Shown piece by piece: positions 23,201-35,200 of a DNA stretch of 64,000 bases. Origin of the DNA: Euglena gracilis (taxonomy: Eukaryota > Euglenida > Euglenophyceae > Euglenales); assembly GCA_039621445.1 (NCBI GenBank), contig CP154956.1:96600406-96664405 (forward strand), read 5' to 3'. Numbering within the stretch: position 1 is the first letter of the stretch; each line of letters starts with the position of its first letter. The translations under genes and the position numbers were made by a program. The notes under the pieces were generated by a model that saw nothing but the letters and a program-made list of their open reading frames with translations, was not told the origin of the DNA and searched no databases.

Positions 23201-26200
23201 CACCTCATAAAACTCTGACCCTTTGCAAATTGGGAAGAGGCCCAGAGGCCAACTTGTGGATGGAAGGAGTCACCCCCCCCCATTTATGGGATATTTTTTT
23301 CCTGATTTTTATCAAAATATTATTTTTCATAAGTACCAAAGCTTTGAGCAGGCAGCCAAAACAAGTTTCTGTCTGGCAACGTTTGGGGCCCATTCAGAAT
23401 TGTCCTCCATACTATGGATCTGTATGTTGGAAGCAAACTTCTGGGAAGGGGTGTAACCCCCCCCCAAATAACACCCCCCCCCCCCGGTGTGTTATTTGGG
23501 CACCCGAGCTGGGGCCCCAGGGGGGGTGTTATTTTTACATGGAAACCCAAAGGAAAACAGGGGGGGGTGTTATTTGGGTGCTCGAAATCGAAACCGAGGG
23601 GGGGGTGTTATTTGGGGGGATGTTATTTGGGGGGGTGTTATTTGGGAGGGGGTTTACACATGTGCATGCTACATTTCTTTCAGTGATCCCTGCAAATCTC
23701 TTCTCTTGATAACAAAAAAGATGCTTCCACAACCCGCTTCTATTTTGCGCTTTTCAATCAGTGTCTTTGATTGTTGCTGTGGTTGTTGTCGGCGTCCTCG
23801 TTGTTACAACATTGGGGATTCATTTTTTGTTAAAACTCAAATCCAAAGAGCTTTCTTCAACCATGCCTGCCTGCAGCACTCAGCTCCAGTCCCGGGGAGT
23901 GCGATCTTTCTCAAAAGAGTCCTGTTAGGGTTAGGGTTAACTCTAACCCTAACCCTAACCCTAACCCTAACCCTAACCCTAACCCTAACCCATCAGAATT
24001 TTAGAGCATCGTAAACCCCCTGAAAGATAATACACCCATTATTAACACCCAAATGAGAACCCCCCCTCCGCACCATCGGCGTATCTTGCTCTTAATCTTT
24101 TCCACCCTTTGTTCACTTTTGCAAAGGAACACCTTTTTGATTTCATGGGGGGGTCAGGGCCTAAGGTTTTGAACTCCTATTTGCACGCCGGCCCTCTCCC
24201 TGTGTGCATTTCACGATTTTGCGGCCATGAAACCAAGGGGGAAGGCCAAAGTTTGATGTTTTTGGCCCTCCGAAACATGGCACGAAGTTGTGAACCCCCC
24301 AGTTTGACGCTGGGAAATAAGAAGTTACTCAAAATTACATGAAACCCTCCAGTGCTCTCTGCTGCATTTTCTTGCTTGGCAGTTGCCAGCGCCAGGTGAT
24401 GTTCTGGAGGCCCAGTGATTGGTCCACCTTTTGGCTTGTGTTTTTTTTTTTGATTGCCTGTGGAGGTTTTTGAAGTTTGTGTCGAAATGATTGTGTTTTC
24501 CACGTTGAAACTAAGTTGTTCGAGAACGGAAACACATCCACAAACTCGAGGTGTTTGTACAGCACTTTTGGTCAAAAGAAAGGTGTCAGGGTGTTGCACA
24601 GTATGCCCCCCTAAACACTGAGATTTTTAAGTCAGCAAAAATATTGATTTGCTGCCAATCTTCTGCACCTCAATTTTCGATTAAGGTGACCCCCCCCCCC
24701 AAATATAACCCCCCCGGCTTTACATTTGGACGGGATTTCAAGACCCTCAGGGGGGTTTTATATTGGGGGGGGGCTTTATATTTGGGTGGGAAAATCAAAC
24801 TTTTTTGGGTGGCCTCTGTTACCTTCGGCGGCCTTTAATTGTGGCCAAATGCCAATATTATGCCAAATTTCTGTGGTGTGCGTCCTATTTTTACCCAAAA
24901 ATCGGCAATTGTTATCCAAAATGGAGCATTTTTGGTGAAAAAAAATGTTGCGTCCACCCAAGATTTTCAACTTTTTCCTGAATGACACTAGCGGCTGGCT
25001 CCTATCGGGGGGGGCTTTATATTTGGGAGGCAAAACCAAACCCCCTAGGGGGGCTTTATATTTGGGGGGGGGTCGCTGAGCTCTTATCTCTTTAGAGTAA
25101 GAGCGAAGCATACCCCTGGGGAAAAGGGGGGGGTCCAACCCCCCCCTCTGGGTAGCCCATGAAAACCGCGAATTATCACCATGATCCCGGCCCCGTTCCC
25201 GGAAATTTTTTTTTTCAATCGCGAACGACTGGATTTCTAGTTTCCGAATCACCCTGGGTTGACCCCCAGCTCCCCGCCAGGCCTGAGTTATTCACGCGCG
25301 AAGGGGTCCAAACTGGGTAGGATCGGCCCGCCCCCCTTTTTAAGCCCCCCCCTTCTGCCATTTCGGCCAAAAAATCGATATTTTCAAAATATCTCCAAAA
25401 TGAAGCCAAATCAAAGGAAATGTCCGGAGACCTAATTTGAAGCCCTCGGAACGCCCTATCCAGCCATATTTTTGATTTCCCCGCAACTCCCCGCCCAGCC
25501 CGAGATATGGCTGTTTTCGGCCAATATGTCCGTTCTGTACACTTTTCCCACTGTTCGACTGGGCCGTTTTCGGGGGGTGGGGGGGTCAAAAAATCAATGC
25601 TTTCAAAATATCTCCAAAATGAAGCAAAATCAAAGAAAATGTCCGGAGACCTAAATTGAAGTGCTTGGGACGCTCCATCTACTGGTATTTTGGTTTCCCC
25701 GCAGCTCACCGCCTAGCCCGAGATACGGCCGTTTTTCGGCCAATTTAGGCCATTTTGTACACTTTTTCCACTGTCCGACTTTGCCGTTTTGGGTCAAAAA
25801 AAGTCAAAAACAGCAAAAAATTTTTTGCCCAAAACGATGTTTTTTGGCCTCCCGGACCCGGAAAAACTGTTTTTGGGCCGAAAATGAACGTTTTTCGACC
25901 CGCCAGCGCCCTGTTTTGGGCTGCCAACCCATTGACTTTGGGTCATTTTCGGTTCCAAAAAGTCGAAAAAAATCGAAATTTTTTTTTGCCCGAAACGATG
26001 TTTTTTGGCCTCCCGGGCCCGGACAAACTGTTTTTTGGGCCGAAAATGAGCGTTTTTCGACCCGCCAGCGCCCCGTTTTGGGCCCGAAACCAATGGACTT
26101 AGGGTCAAAAACGGGTCGAAAATGACGAAAAAATTCGATATTTTTTTTGCCCGAAACGATGTTTTTTGGCCTCCTGGACCCAGAAAAGGTGTTTTTGGGG

Positions 26201-29200
26201 CCAAAAATGAGCGTTTTTCGACTCGCCAGCGCCTCGTTTCGGGCACAACACCCTTGCATTTCAGTCAAAAGAGCTCCATGGAGTGGGCCGGGGGTTATTA
26301 AGAGCTCAGCACTATTCAAAACCTGGTTTACTAGGGGTGAAGGTCACCATCATTTTTCCATTGAGTTGTTGTTTATTCAGGGGTAATGGTTGCCATGGGC
26401 TCAATTGCTGATGCCCAACTTTGGGCCCAGGAGGCGGGTATTTTGCTGTATGCCGATGTTCGTTTGCACCCAGGTTGGTGAGGAAGCCGTTGGTAGGTTG
26501 CCAAACACACATGCCAGGTGTCCATGCACCCTATGCTGTGGTGACACCTGCTCCAGACACCCTGACGTTTAAAGTCTTTGTACTTCCCCCTGCAGTCTTG
26601 GTGCACCAGACCACAAGCCCAGCCACATGTTTACGGTGCCACTTATTTTTAGGTGCCAGTTTTTTGGATTCTCAAGGAAAGGGGCCCTGTGCAAATGCGC
26701 AAACGAACAAGCCAACTGCGTCTTAAGGCGAGATCCACCGCCTGAGAAAAGCGCAAAGAGGGAAACTCACCATAAATCCTGCAAAATCACACAAGTCGAA
26801 AATTTTGATCAGAGGCATCAAACAACCAACACGCAAAGTCCGCCTCAATGTAACTAAAGGGCCCACAGAGCCCAGTGGAGCCTTTTTTGGCAAATATTTA
26901 ATAACAAACCCCCCAGGACCCCGGGTTGGGTGTCCAAATAATAATAAATAATAAACCGGACAGGCAAACAGGACAACACAGACAAAAAACAATTATTTCT
27001 TATTTTTTGCATTGGGGGTAAGTTTGTTATTCCACGTTCTGAGACGCCCATTTCTCATTGTTGCAGGTCGCGACTTCGTGCGCCTCCTCTATGCCGTCTG
27101 CACACTGCACAAGGTGACAGAGATGCAAGAGTTTTGGGTCCAGGGCTGGCCTCCGTCCTGACTCCATTTGCCTTTTTCGGTGGCCATCTGTTTGCCGCCA
27201 TTCGGCATTTGGACAGAAAATGACGATAACATCGGTCCCACATGGACCGACTGGTGGATTCAAGCTGCTGCATTCCCCAAGGCGTCTGCAGCCATTGCCT
27301 AACCAAATGGGTTTATTCACCCCTGAATGATCCACCCCCAGGAAAAGTGTCCCCTCCCTTGGGCTCTGTGAATCTGACCTGTTGCGAGCTCTCTGCCTCT
27401 CCACCGAGGAGAGGACATGAGCCTCGGCCCTGCGGCAGACCTGCTGGTGCACCCGACCACCGGCACGGTGGACGTGGCCCTCGCCCGGCCCACCCCGCCA
27501 CAGTTCCTGCGCCTGCGGCTCACAGTGGAAGTGGAGACGAAGCTGCTCTTTATCTTCCACCGCGTCCCGTACCGGCAGCTGCGCCGCTATCAAAGTTGGT
27601 GTGCCGCTGAAAAGCAGCATGTCCCCCCCAATTGCTGAAATAAATAATATTCACAAAGAATTTTTAATGAACCATACCCAAATTCCCAAGATTCTTTGAG
27701 GTTGTTGGAATCGGGTTTGGCCGGTCATTTTCTTTCAGGTCGTCATCTTTTGTGTTCAGAAATGTCCCGGCTTATTTTCTTAGAATGCACGGATGCCCAG
27801 ACCCTTGGGTTTTTTGGGCATCAGAGTCTGGAGGCTGGGGGGTGACTCTCTGAGTAACATTCTCAAAACCAATGAAATTGGCGAAATGGTGTTTCACTGA
27901 TCGCCTCCACTTGTGTTTTTAACAAACACATTGTCACGCAGTGGATGTTCCTTTGATCTCATACAGATCTAATGCGTGCAATTGATGTATGGTGAATTGA
28001 GGCAAGGGATTTTTTTAGGGGGAGGGGTTGTATTTTAACGGCATTGGTTCATGCAAAGTTATTGGGCATTTTGGAAACAGATGGCTGCGGATATCTTAAT
28101 TCACCGCCACGTCAATGCGCCTTACAAACGAGCAATTGCTCAGATGATAATACAATATGCAACAGCTGTCATTTGACACAACTGGCAAAGAACCAATGAA
28201 TCTGGATGAGGAGGAGAGGGAGGGCTGGATTCCACACAGGTTCCAGCAGCGGTACCTCGGCACCGCGGAGCAGCAGCAGCTCCTGCCAGACCTCATCCGG
28301 TACACATGCGGCGCGTTCCACCCCACCAACGAGATGCTGGCAAACCGGGACCTGGTTCCGCGGTGGCAGGTGTGCACACATTGTAATTGTTGCGCGAAGG
28401 AGATCAAGAAAGTTTTGGTGTGCATTTTCGTATTTTGACACTTGTTTCCACAGCGTTTCTTTTTACCGCAATGCACCCCGATGGACACCAATGAACACAC
28501 AACAATACGTGGAAGCAGGTGAGGAGCATGGTTTCCCCTTCAGAAACTGCAGTGGAGTGGTCGGGGGAGCGTGCTGCATGCATCTTTTGTGGACAGAGCA
28601 TTTCCTTGCAGTTTCTTCAATGCTCAGGCTGAAAAAATTTGACCTGGAGGTCCGGGTGAATAATATCTGGATCTGATTGTCCCTTCCAAGTGTTTGTTCA
28701 AAGAGGGCATATTTCGATGACAGAGTGGTTTTGTGGGACACCATTAATTCGATCACCGACAGTCTTTGGGGAGGGAATCCCCCATTTATCGTCCATATTC
28801 ATCTGTCTATGCTCTAATCCCGCCCTGAGGCATCAAGTGAGTTTGTTAGAAATTTTGTTCGGAACTGAAAGCTAAAATGAAAAATCATCGTGTTTTTATA
28901 GTCGTCATTATGTCTGTTCTCATTTCTGTGAATTTTTCCCTCAAAATTTTATCCAACCCAACTGTGTGATGTCATCTTGAATTAAAACAGAAGAATTGCC
29001 GCAGAGTCTGGCCCAGGTGGATAGTTCATGCAACCAAAATTATGAGCCCAACCGTGAGCCATTGCCCAATGGGTGGGGTCCGGCCCCGCAGATGATTGGC
29101 TGGTGGCTGAAGTCGGCGGAGGGCCACCGAGAGCTGCAGTGGCAGTGCGAGCAAGCGGCGCTGTGGGACTGGGCGACGTACAACGTCCTGCGCCGCCCCC

Positions 29201-32200
29201 ACCCGCCGGACAGCCTGATGAACCTGGAGCCCGCCATGCTGGTGATGTACCAGAGCTTGCCAAAGGTGTGCACCAGAAGGTTTTCCTTTCTCCCTTGGGC
29301 TGGCATGGGCTCTGGGGCTTGGGTTGAGCATCCACCTGAAAAACTCGAGGGGGGTGAAAATTTTTTTGACAGCCTGAAAGTGGGGCATAAATTGGGGTTC
29401 AATATCGTGCTGCTGTGTGGGGCAGGGGCATGGGCTTTGGGGCTTGGGGTTGAGAACCAACCTGCAGAACTAGAGGGGGTTATACTTTTTTGGCGCACTG
29501 CATACCTCCAAGACCAGAGAGAAAACAATCATGAGTCATGGGGAAAATCCACCAAATCTCACGTGGTGCGCCGGAAAATCCGGTGGGCACCTTGCGAGAC
29601 TCATCTGATGACTCATTTTTTTAAACACAAAAATAATATTAAACTTGCGTGATTCCTTGCCACAACACCCTGGCAAGACAAAACAAAACGTTACAGGAGC
29701 TACAGTCAAATATTTCTGAAAGGTGGCAATTATAAATGATCCAGTTATGCAAAATACAATTAAATTTTCAAATGTCTCAAATGTTATAAATGTCCCAGTT
29801 ATGCAAATACAATATAATGTTCAAATGTCTCTGATTTGGGAAGTGGCAGCTACCACGAGATGTTATTTAAACCCTCTCCAGAAGTTCACTTCTCCCTCTT
29901 ATATTTTCTTCCACTCAGCACCCTGAAGTGACATCGCTGCTACTGAGTCATTTGTTTGCAATGATGGATCACAAGCAGGGGAGCCGGAAGAACCTCAAAA
30001 ACAGTTTTTGTGGTTTCGCTTTCGATTTCCTCATTTGGGCATCAGGGTTGGCACATCAATAGGACCGTTCCTTTCGACTTCCATTCATGGACTTCTAATT
30101 CCACATACCGTCACATGATATTGCGCACAGCTTTTTTGCATTTTCTTTTGTATTTTCATTTATATTTTCTCGAAAGAACAGGAATCTGAAAGAAGATAAA
30201 AACTGCAGGACACATGAGGCTGAGAAAAAGCTTTGCAAGACGCCCCTAGGACGCCACACCACACATTAAATGCGCATTACCAATGAATTGATATACAAGA
30301 ATCCCATCGATTTTGCGGCGCTGTCCTTCTCCCCTGGCTGCGGTTTGCTGCCGGCGCCGTTCGTGCCGCAAAGTAGCGGGCCAGAGGGGCCCCGGCCGAT
30401 TACCCCCGCAGAGGTGGTTGACGCGGTGCGCGGAGCGATGGACTTGATGGTGGGCAAGGTGGTCCGGTGTGGATGTGTGCGTCTGTGTGCCTGAGAGGGA
30501 GCTTTTGGGTCAGTTCACAGTTAATTACAGCGCTTGAGTGAGTGAGTGAGTGAGTGTGTGTGTGTGTGCGCGCGCGCGTTCCAGGCTTCTTTTTTTTTGG
30601 TCCCCTGTGGGTCAGGACACAAAAAATCATATTCACCCCCAGTTCACAACAAACCACACTCTCCGTGCCCCAAGGTTGATTGGTGTGTGCAGAGTTTCTG
30701 TGCTTTGATGGCGTCAAACAAACCTTGTCACACCTCCCCTCTTCATTGCGCCCAGGGACTTGGGCCACATCTACAAGTGCCCCCGGCTTGACCAGCGGCT
30801 GCGGGACATTTTTGTGCAGCACTTCCGAAAGCAAATCAGCATCGACAACGAGGTGTGCCGCGCCTGGGATTGCCATCTTGTATGGACACGGATGGATGGC
30901 CTTCCATCAACATCAAACCCATGCAGAGAATACAATACAATACATACACACATACATGTATACATTTTTGTCTTGATAATTTCAGGATGGTTAATTCATC
31001 GAAAACGCTCAGATGCAGAGAATTTTCTTGAAGCTTGTTCTTATAAACAAAAGTTTTTTCAAACACACAATGACTGCGGGAAAAACTTCTTTAGACATTT
31101 TTGATGTGGTTGGATTTGATTTTTCTCCTGTGTCTTTTGTGCATGCATACACATGAATTCATTTTTGAACTTGTTTCATTTGTACCCCCCCAAGCCCAAT
31201 GAACGCCCTTGCCCAATGAACAGGGGGTGTTCGGACCGTCTAGATTGTCCCATATACCTTATCGACACAGAAAGCACACTTCATGTCCAATGAACGCCCC
31301 TCGTTCGGACCGTCAAGATTGTCACCTTGGTGTTCATTGGGCTTGGGGGGGGGGGTAGTGTCAGCAAGGACCCAGGTTTGCGACTCGACAGCCAGGAATG
31401 GATTGGACCAAAGCTTTCTGGAATAAAGGGTCTGTGAAATCCTGGAACCAGAAATCGTCTGAACAAGCCGCCAAGTTCCCAACCCTTGGGGAGAGAAAAG
31501 CTCTTTTTATACAAATGTTCATTGTCTCCCCCATCCTCCAGGCGCTGGCTGCACGGCAACAGCGGCAATCTCCCAGTGGGCTGCCCAGGCTTTGATATGC
31601 AACGGCCAGATCTGCACAGCCAATCGCCCGTTTGTCCCCTGTTTGCCAAATGAGGAGGCAACAGAGTTTTGTTTGTGACCCGTGAGAGGTGGCAATCGGG
31701 CCGAGTTTGTGCCCGATCGCGGAAAAGAGAGCAACCAAATCCTGTTTTGTTGCTGTTTTGCATCGAGTTCGATGGGGGGGGGACAGCATCGTTTGGCCCA
31801 TCAAAGCCTGATGGACTAGCCCCCTCTCCTGCGGTCGTCACCCCACCAGCAACCATCAAGCTGGAGGGCGGTTCCGCAATGGACTCTCGCAGGGGCAAGG
31901 CAGAGAGCGACTCAGAATCTGACACAGACGGTGTGCTCTGTGTGCATGTGTAAGCGGAAGGGGAAATGAGCTGCCGGTGAAATGTGTCTCTGCTTAGTTT
32001 ACACTTCTGTTCCTCCCCTGCTATCAGAGGAACAGCAGATGATGAAAGCTGCAGTGTTGCTCGTTGAACATTGGGTTAGGGGATTAAGTGACCATTGGTT
32101 TTGTAATGGGGGTGTCAGACCCCCAGGGGGGTTTCAGAACTCCTCGGGAGCCAGATTTCATCTTCTCCAGTGCTTTGATCCGGGGAAGATGAAATTTTGT

Positions 32201-35200
32201 GAATGTTTTTTTGGCAGATTTTTCAAAAGAAAAGAAAAGGCACGAAGGCGGTTTTCGGACTTTCTTTGACCCAAATAATTTTCTGTCGCTTTACACCAGA
32301 TTTTATTTGCCCAGTGTGAGGGGTGGACTGAACCCCTCCCCGCCCATTTAATGCCCCGATTGGGGTCGTTTTGAAAGCAACCATGTCAACGAGGGTCGTC
32401 CTGGCACCATTGTCGCTGCTTGTTGTCCGCTCCCTTTCTTGTTTCCTGCCTGACTGTCACTCTCATCGGTCGCTTCCACACAGCGCGGCACCGCCAACGC
32501 GGTCGGATGCCTCCGCCATCAGTGGGCCGCAGTCGCTCCCCGTCCCCGGCGGAGGGGGACAGCAGCGACTCTGACAGCGATTCAGAACACCGCCCGGAGT
32601 TGCGACGCCTCCCCACAATCAGAGGCAGTGGTTTTATGCGGCTAGGAATTGCCCAGAGACAGACTAGAAAGAAAATTTGGTGGCGAAGTCCGGAGGGGGA
32701 TTGTGGAGTTTAAAATAATACCTCGAGGGTGGAGAAAAAGTTGAAAGCGTTTTGAAACTATCACAAAACGAGGAATCAGAGTCATTTGTCTTCAAAGTTC
32801 AGTCGAAGGAGACCGAGTTTCGGAAGAACGTCAGGCTAATTAGGTCAGAATACCCCCTGGTGGTGGGTGCTGGAAGTTTAGGAGGATGGTCAGAGAAATA
32901 GTTTTTGAGGATTGCTTTTGAGATTTTATTGTATCTCCGCCGGGGGGTCGCACCCTCGTTCTGGGGGCGGGGTTCCGCACCGGCCGGGTGGGTGGGGACT
33001 TCCCAGAGGCCCGAAAGGAGCCTGGGCAGCGCTGCTCATCATTTGCCCTTGACACTCCAGCTGTGGCGTCTCGTCTCCGCCGCGCATGCCGGCGACCCCG
33101 AACGGGGCCCTGGCCGCCCTCGAGCCCCACATATCCACCTTTGCTGCCCAGGCGGCGGCCGTCCTCGCGTCGCGGCCGGTGTGCTGGCCCGATGCTTGTG
33201 CGCCATTCTGGGTGAGCGAGTCAGAGGTGTGGGTGAGTGAACCTGTGCTTTCCATCGCTACCCCGAGGAGTTTGGATTCTCGGTGGACACCTTGAGTCAT
33301 CTGGGCTCTGGAATGGCGCCGGCTGTCTTGAAACGTTTGTTTGGGAAATGGCGATGGAGATCGCTTTGGTTTACAGCCATGTGATCCTGAAATGAATTCA
33401 ACGTGTGACTTTTTCTGCGTTTTCCCCCTAACCCTGTGGGAAGGCCGCAGAATGAGACCAATTAGCAGGATTTTGCATTATGAACAAAGTGAATAAATGA
33501 ACTACATAAAAATGATCTTGAAGTTGTCCCCAAAAATGGGTGAAAATGGGCAAAATAGAAATCACCCACTTTTGGGGTTTTAGGAGGGGTCTATTTTTCG
33601 GGGTTTCCCCCGAAGTTTTCCCGGGAGGGGTCTCATTTGGGGAGGGTCTATTTTTTTTGGATTACTGCTAAATATTGACAGCATGGGGTTTGGGGGGGGG
33701 GGCTTGTCTTTGCTGTCGCTGTTTGGGGTATTGCTCGTTGTCTCCCCTCCCAGTCTCCAGGCAGCAGCCTCAGTCTGCCCAGTGAGAGCACCGCCGAATC
33801 ACCAGTGAAACGGTGCGCCTCGTCAGATATGGGACATGGGGGGCAGGGTGGTCATGAATCTAGTGACCAATGTGGGAACCCAGCCCAAAAGAAGAAGAGC
33901 AAGAGTGGAGACATTTCTCATTGCCGAGGTGAAGCCAGAGGTTAACCGGGGGGATTCGGCACTAATCACCACCCCTTTGGGGGGGGGTTTGGGGGGAGGA
34001 CCCACTTTTGAGAGGTCAACTCTGGGGTAAAAAAAAATGAGCGGATTGGATTGAAAATTGAGGCAAACCCTCCTCCAGGGGGCATCACTCCAGGTGGCCA
34101 GGTGGGGGGATACCCCTCCCCCTCCGGTCAGGGGAGATAACCCCACATCTACACAGTGGCACGGCCAAAGTGGCGGGAACTTTTTGCCCCCAAAAGCGAA
34201 CCAAAATGATATTTGGGGCACTCTTCCAGCAAGAAAGTCAAAACTGCTGAAGATTGCTCAAATTTGTTCAAAAAATTGTTCGGACTGCAATTTTTCTCAC
34301 TTTATATTTTTTTTCTAATTGAATTGCATGCAAGTGCGGGTGTTATATGTTGTGCAGTTTGTATGTCTGCTGTGTGGTATGTTGGCGTATACATCTGTGT
34401 GTGTTTTGTTGTGAGTTGTGATCATACATTTTTTTTTAACCGACCCCGGGGGGTCACTCCACTCTTCGAAAAACCAGTCAGTCACTACCCCCCCCCCCCC
34501 CCCCGGGGGTCGGCCACTCAGGAAAACCAGCCATTTTCCAGTCGTTTTAGGCCACTTTCCCCCGGCGCCAAAGGCGCCGGGGTCACTCAGGCCACTTTTG
34601 CCCACCCCTGGCCGACCCCCCCTGGGGGGGGGGAGGGGGTCGGGCCAAAAAACCAGTCAGTCACCCCGGGGGGGGGGGTTCGGCCAGTGACTAAGTGAGT
34701 GTATGGTTGTGATTTTCTTCAGCTGCAAGGCATGTTATTGCGGTCCAGCTGGTCTGCATTTTAACCCTGGAAAATGGTCCCAATTGAGGGTGCATGACCC
34801 AGGAGATGATTGCCAAAAAATTTTCTCCGGACAGATCCAGCAATTGCCAGCCAAAATGATTTACAAAAAAATGGCTTGCTTTAAGACGATTTTGGCTAGT
34901 ATCCTTCAATTGCCTGCAGCTGTCTGGAAGAATGCCCTCCGCTCCATTTCGGGTGTTTGCTAGGTAACCAATCATTTAGCCCAGCACACCCACATGACAC
35001 AGCATACTCTCGAACAATTTTCAGCGCCAAAGCACCAGAAGGAATCTTGAGGCCTTTCGGGAGGATCCCAGGTACCTCCCGAGTCGGTCCGGACCCCCCT
35101 TGGCCCTTGGCAAGTGGTTCAGGGGTAGTCGAATGGGGTCGAACTCAAGAAGTCGGAATTTTTTGCTCTGTTGGGTGGATGGGCAATGGTCCATGGATAC

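Larger units (their letters stand above)
22936..27066. other. INTS3 intron, repeat-filled
   Basis: 4.1 kb with no exon recognised. It holds a GT-rich tract (22950-23045), GTGTTATTTGGG and CTTTATATTTGGG word elements, an interstitial telomere tract, the 25.3-26.3 kb tandem repeat and a transposon-end remnant at 26685-26745. Confidence 0.6.

Noticed and set aside
25745-26319. Several overlapping ORFs of 115-170 codons
   Set aside because: They are repeats of one tandem unit in all frames, and the inverted copy at 55.4 kb does not keep them open.
27027-27620. Minus-strand ORF of 197 codons
   Set aside because: It is antisense of the INTS3 exon 27414-27594, whose + strand frame matches conserved INTS3 sequence.
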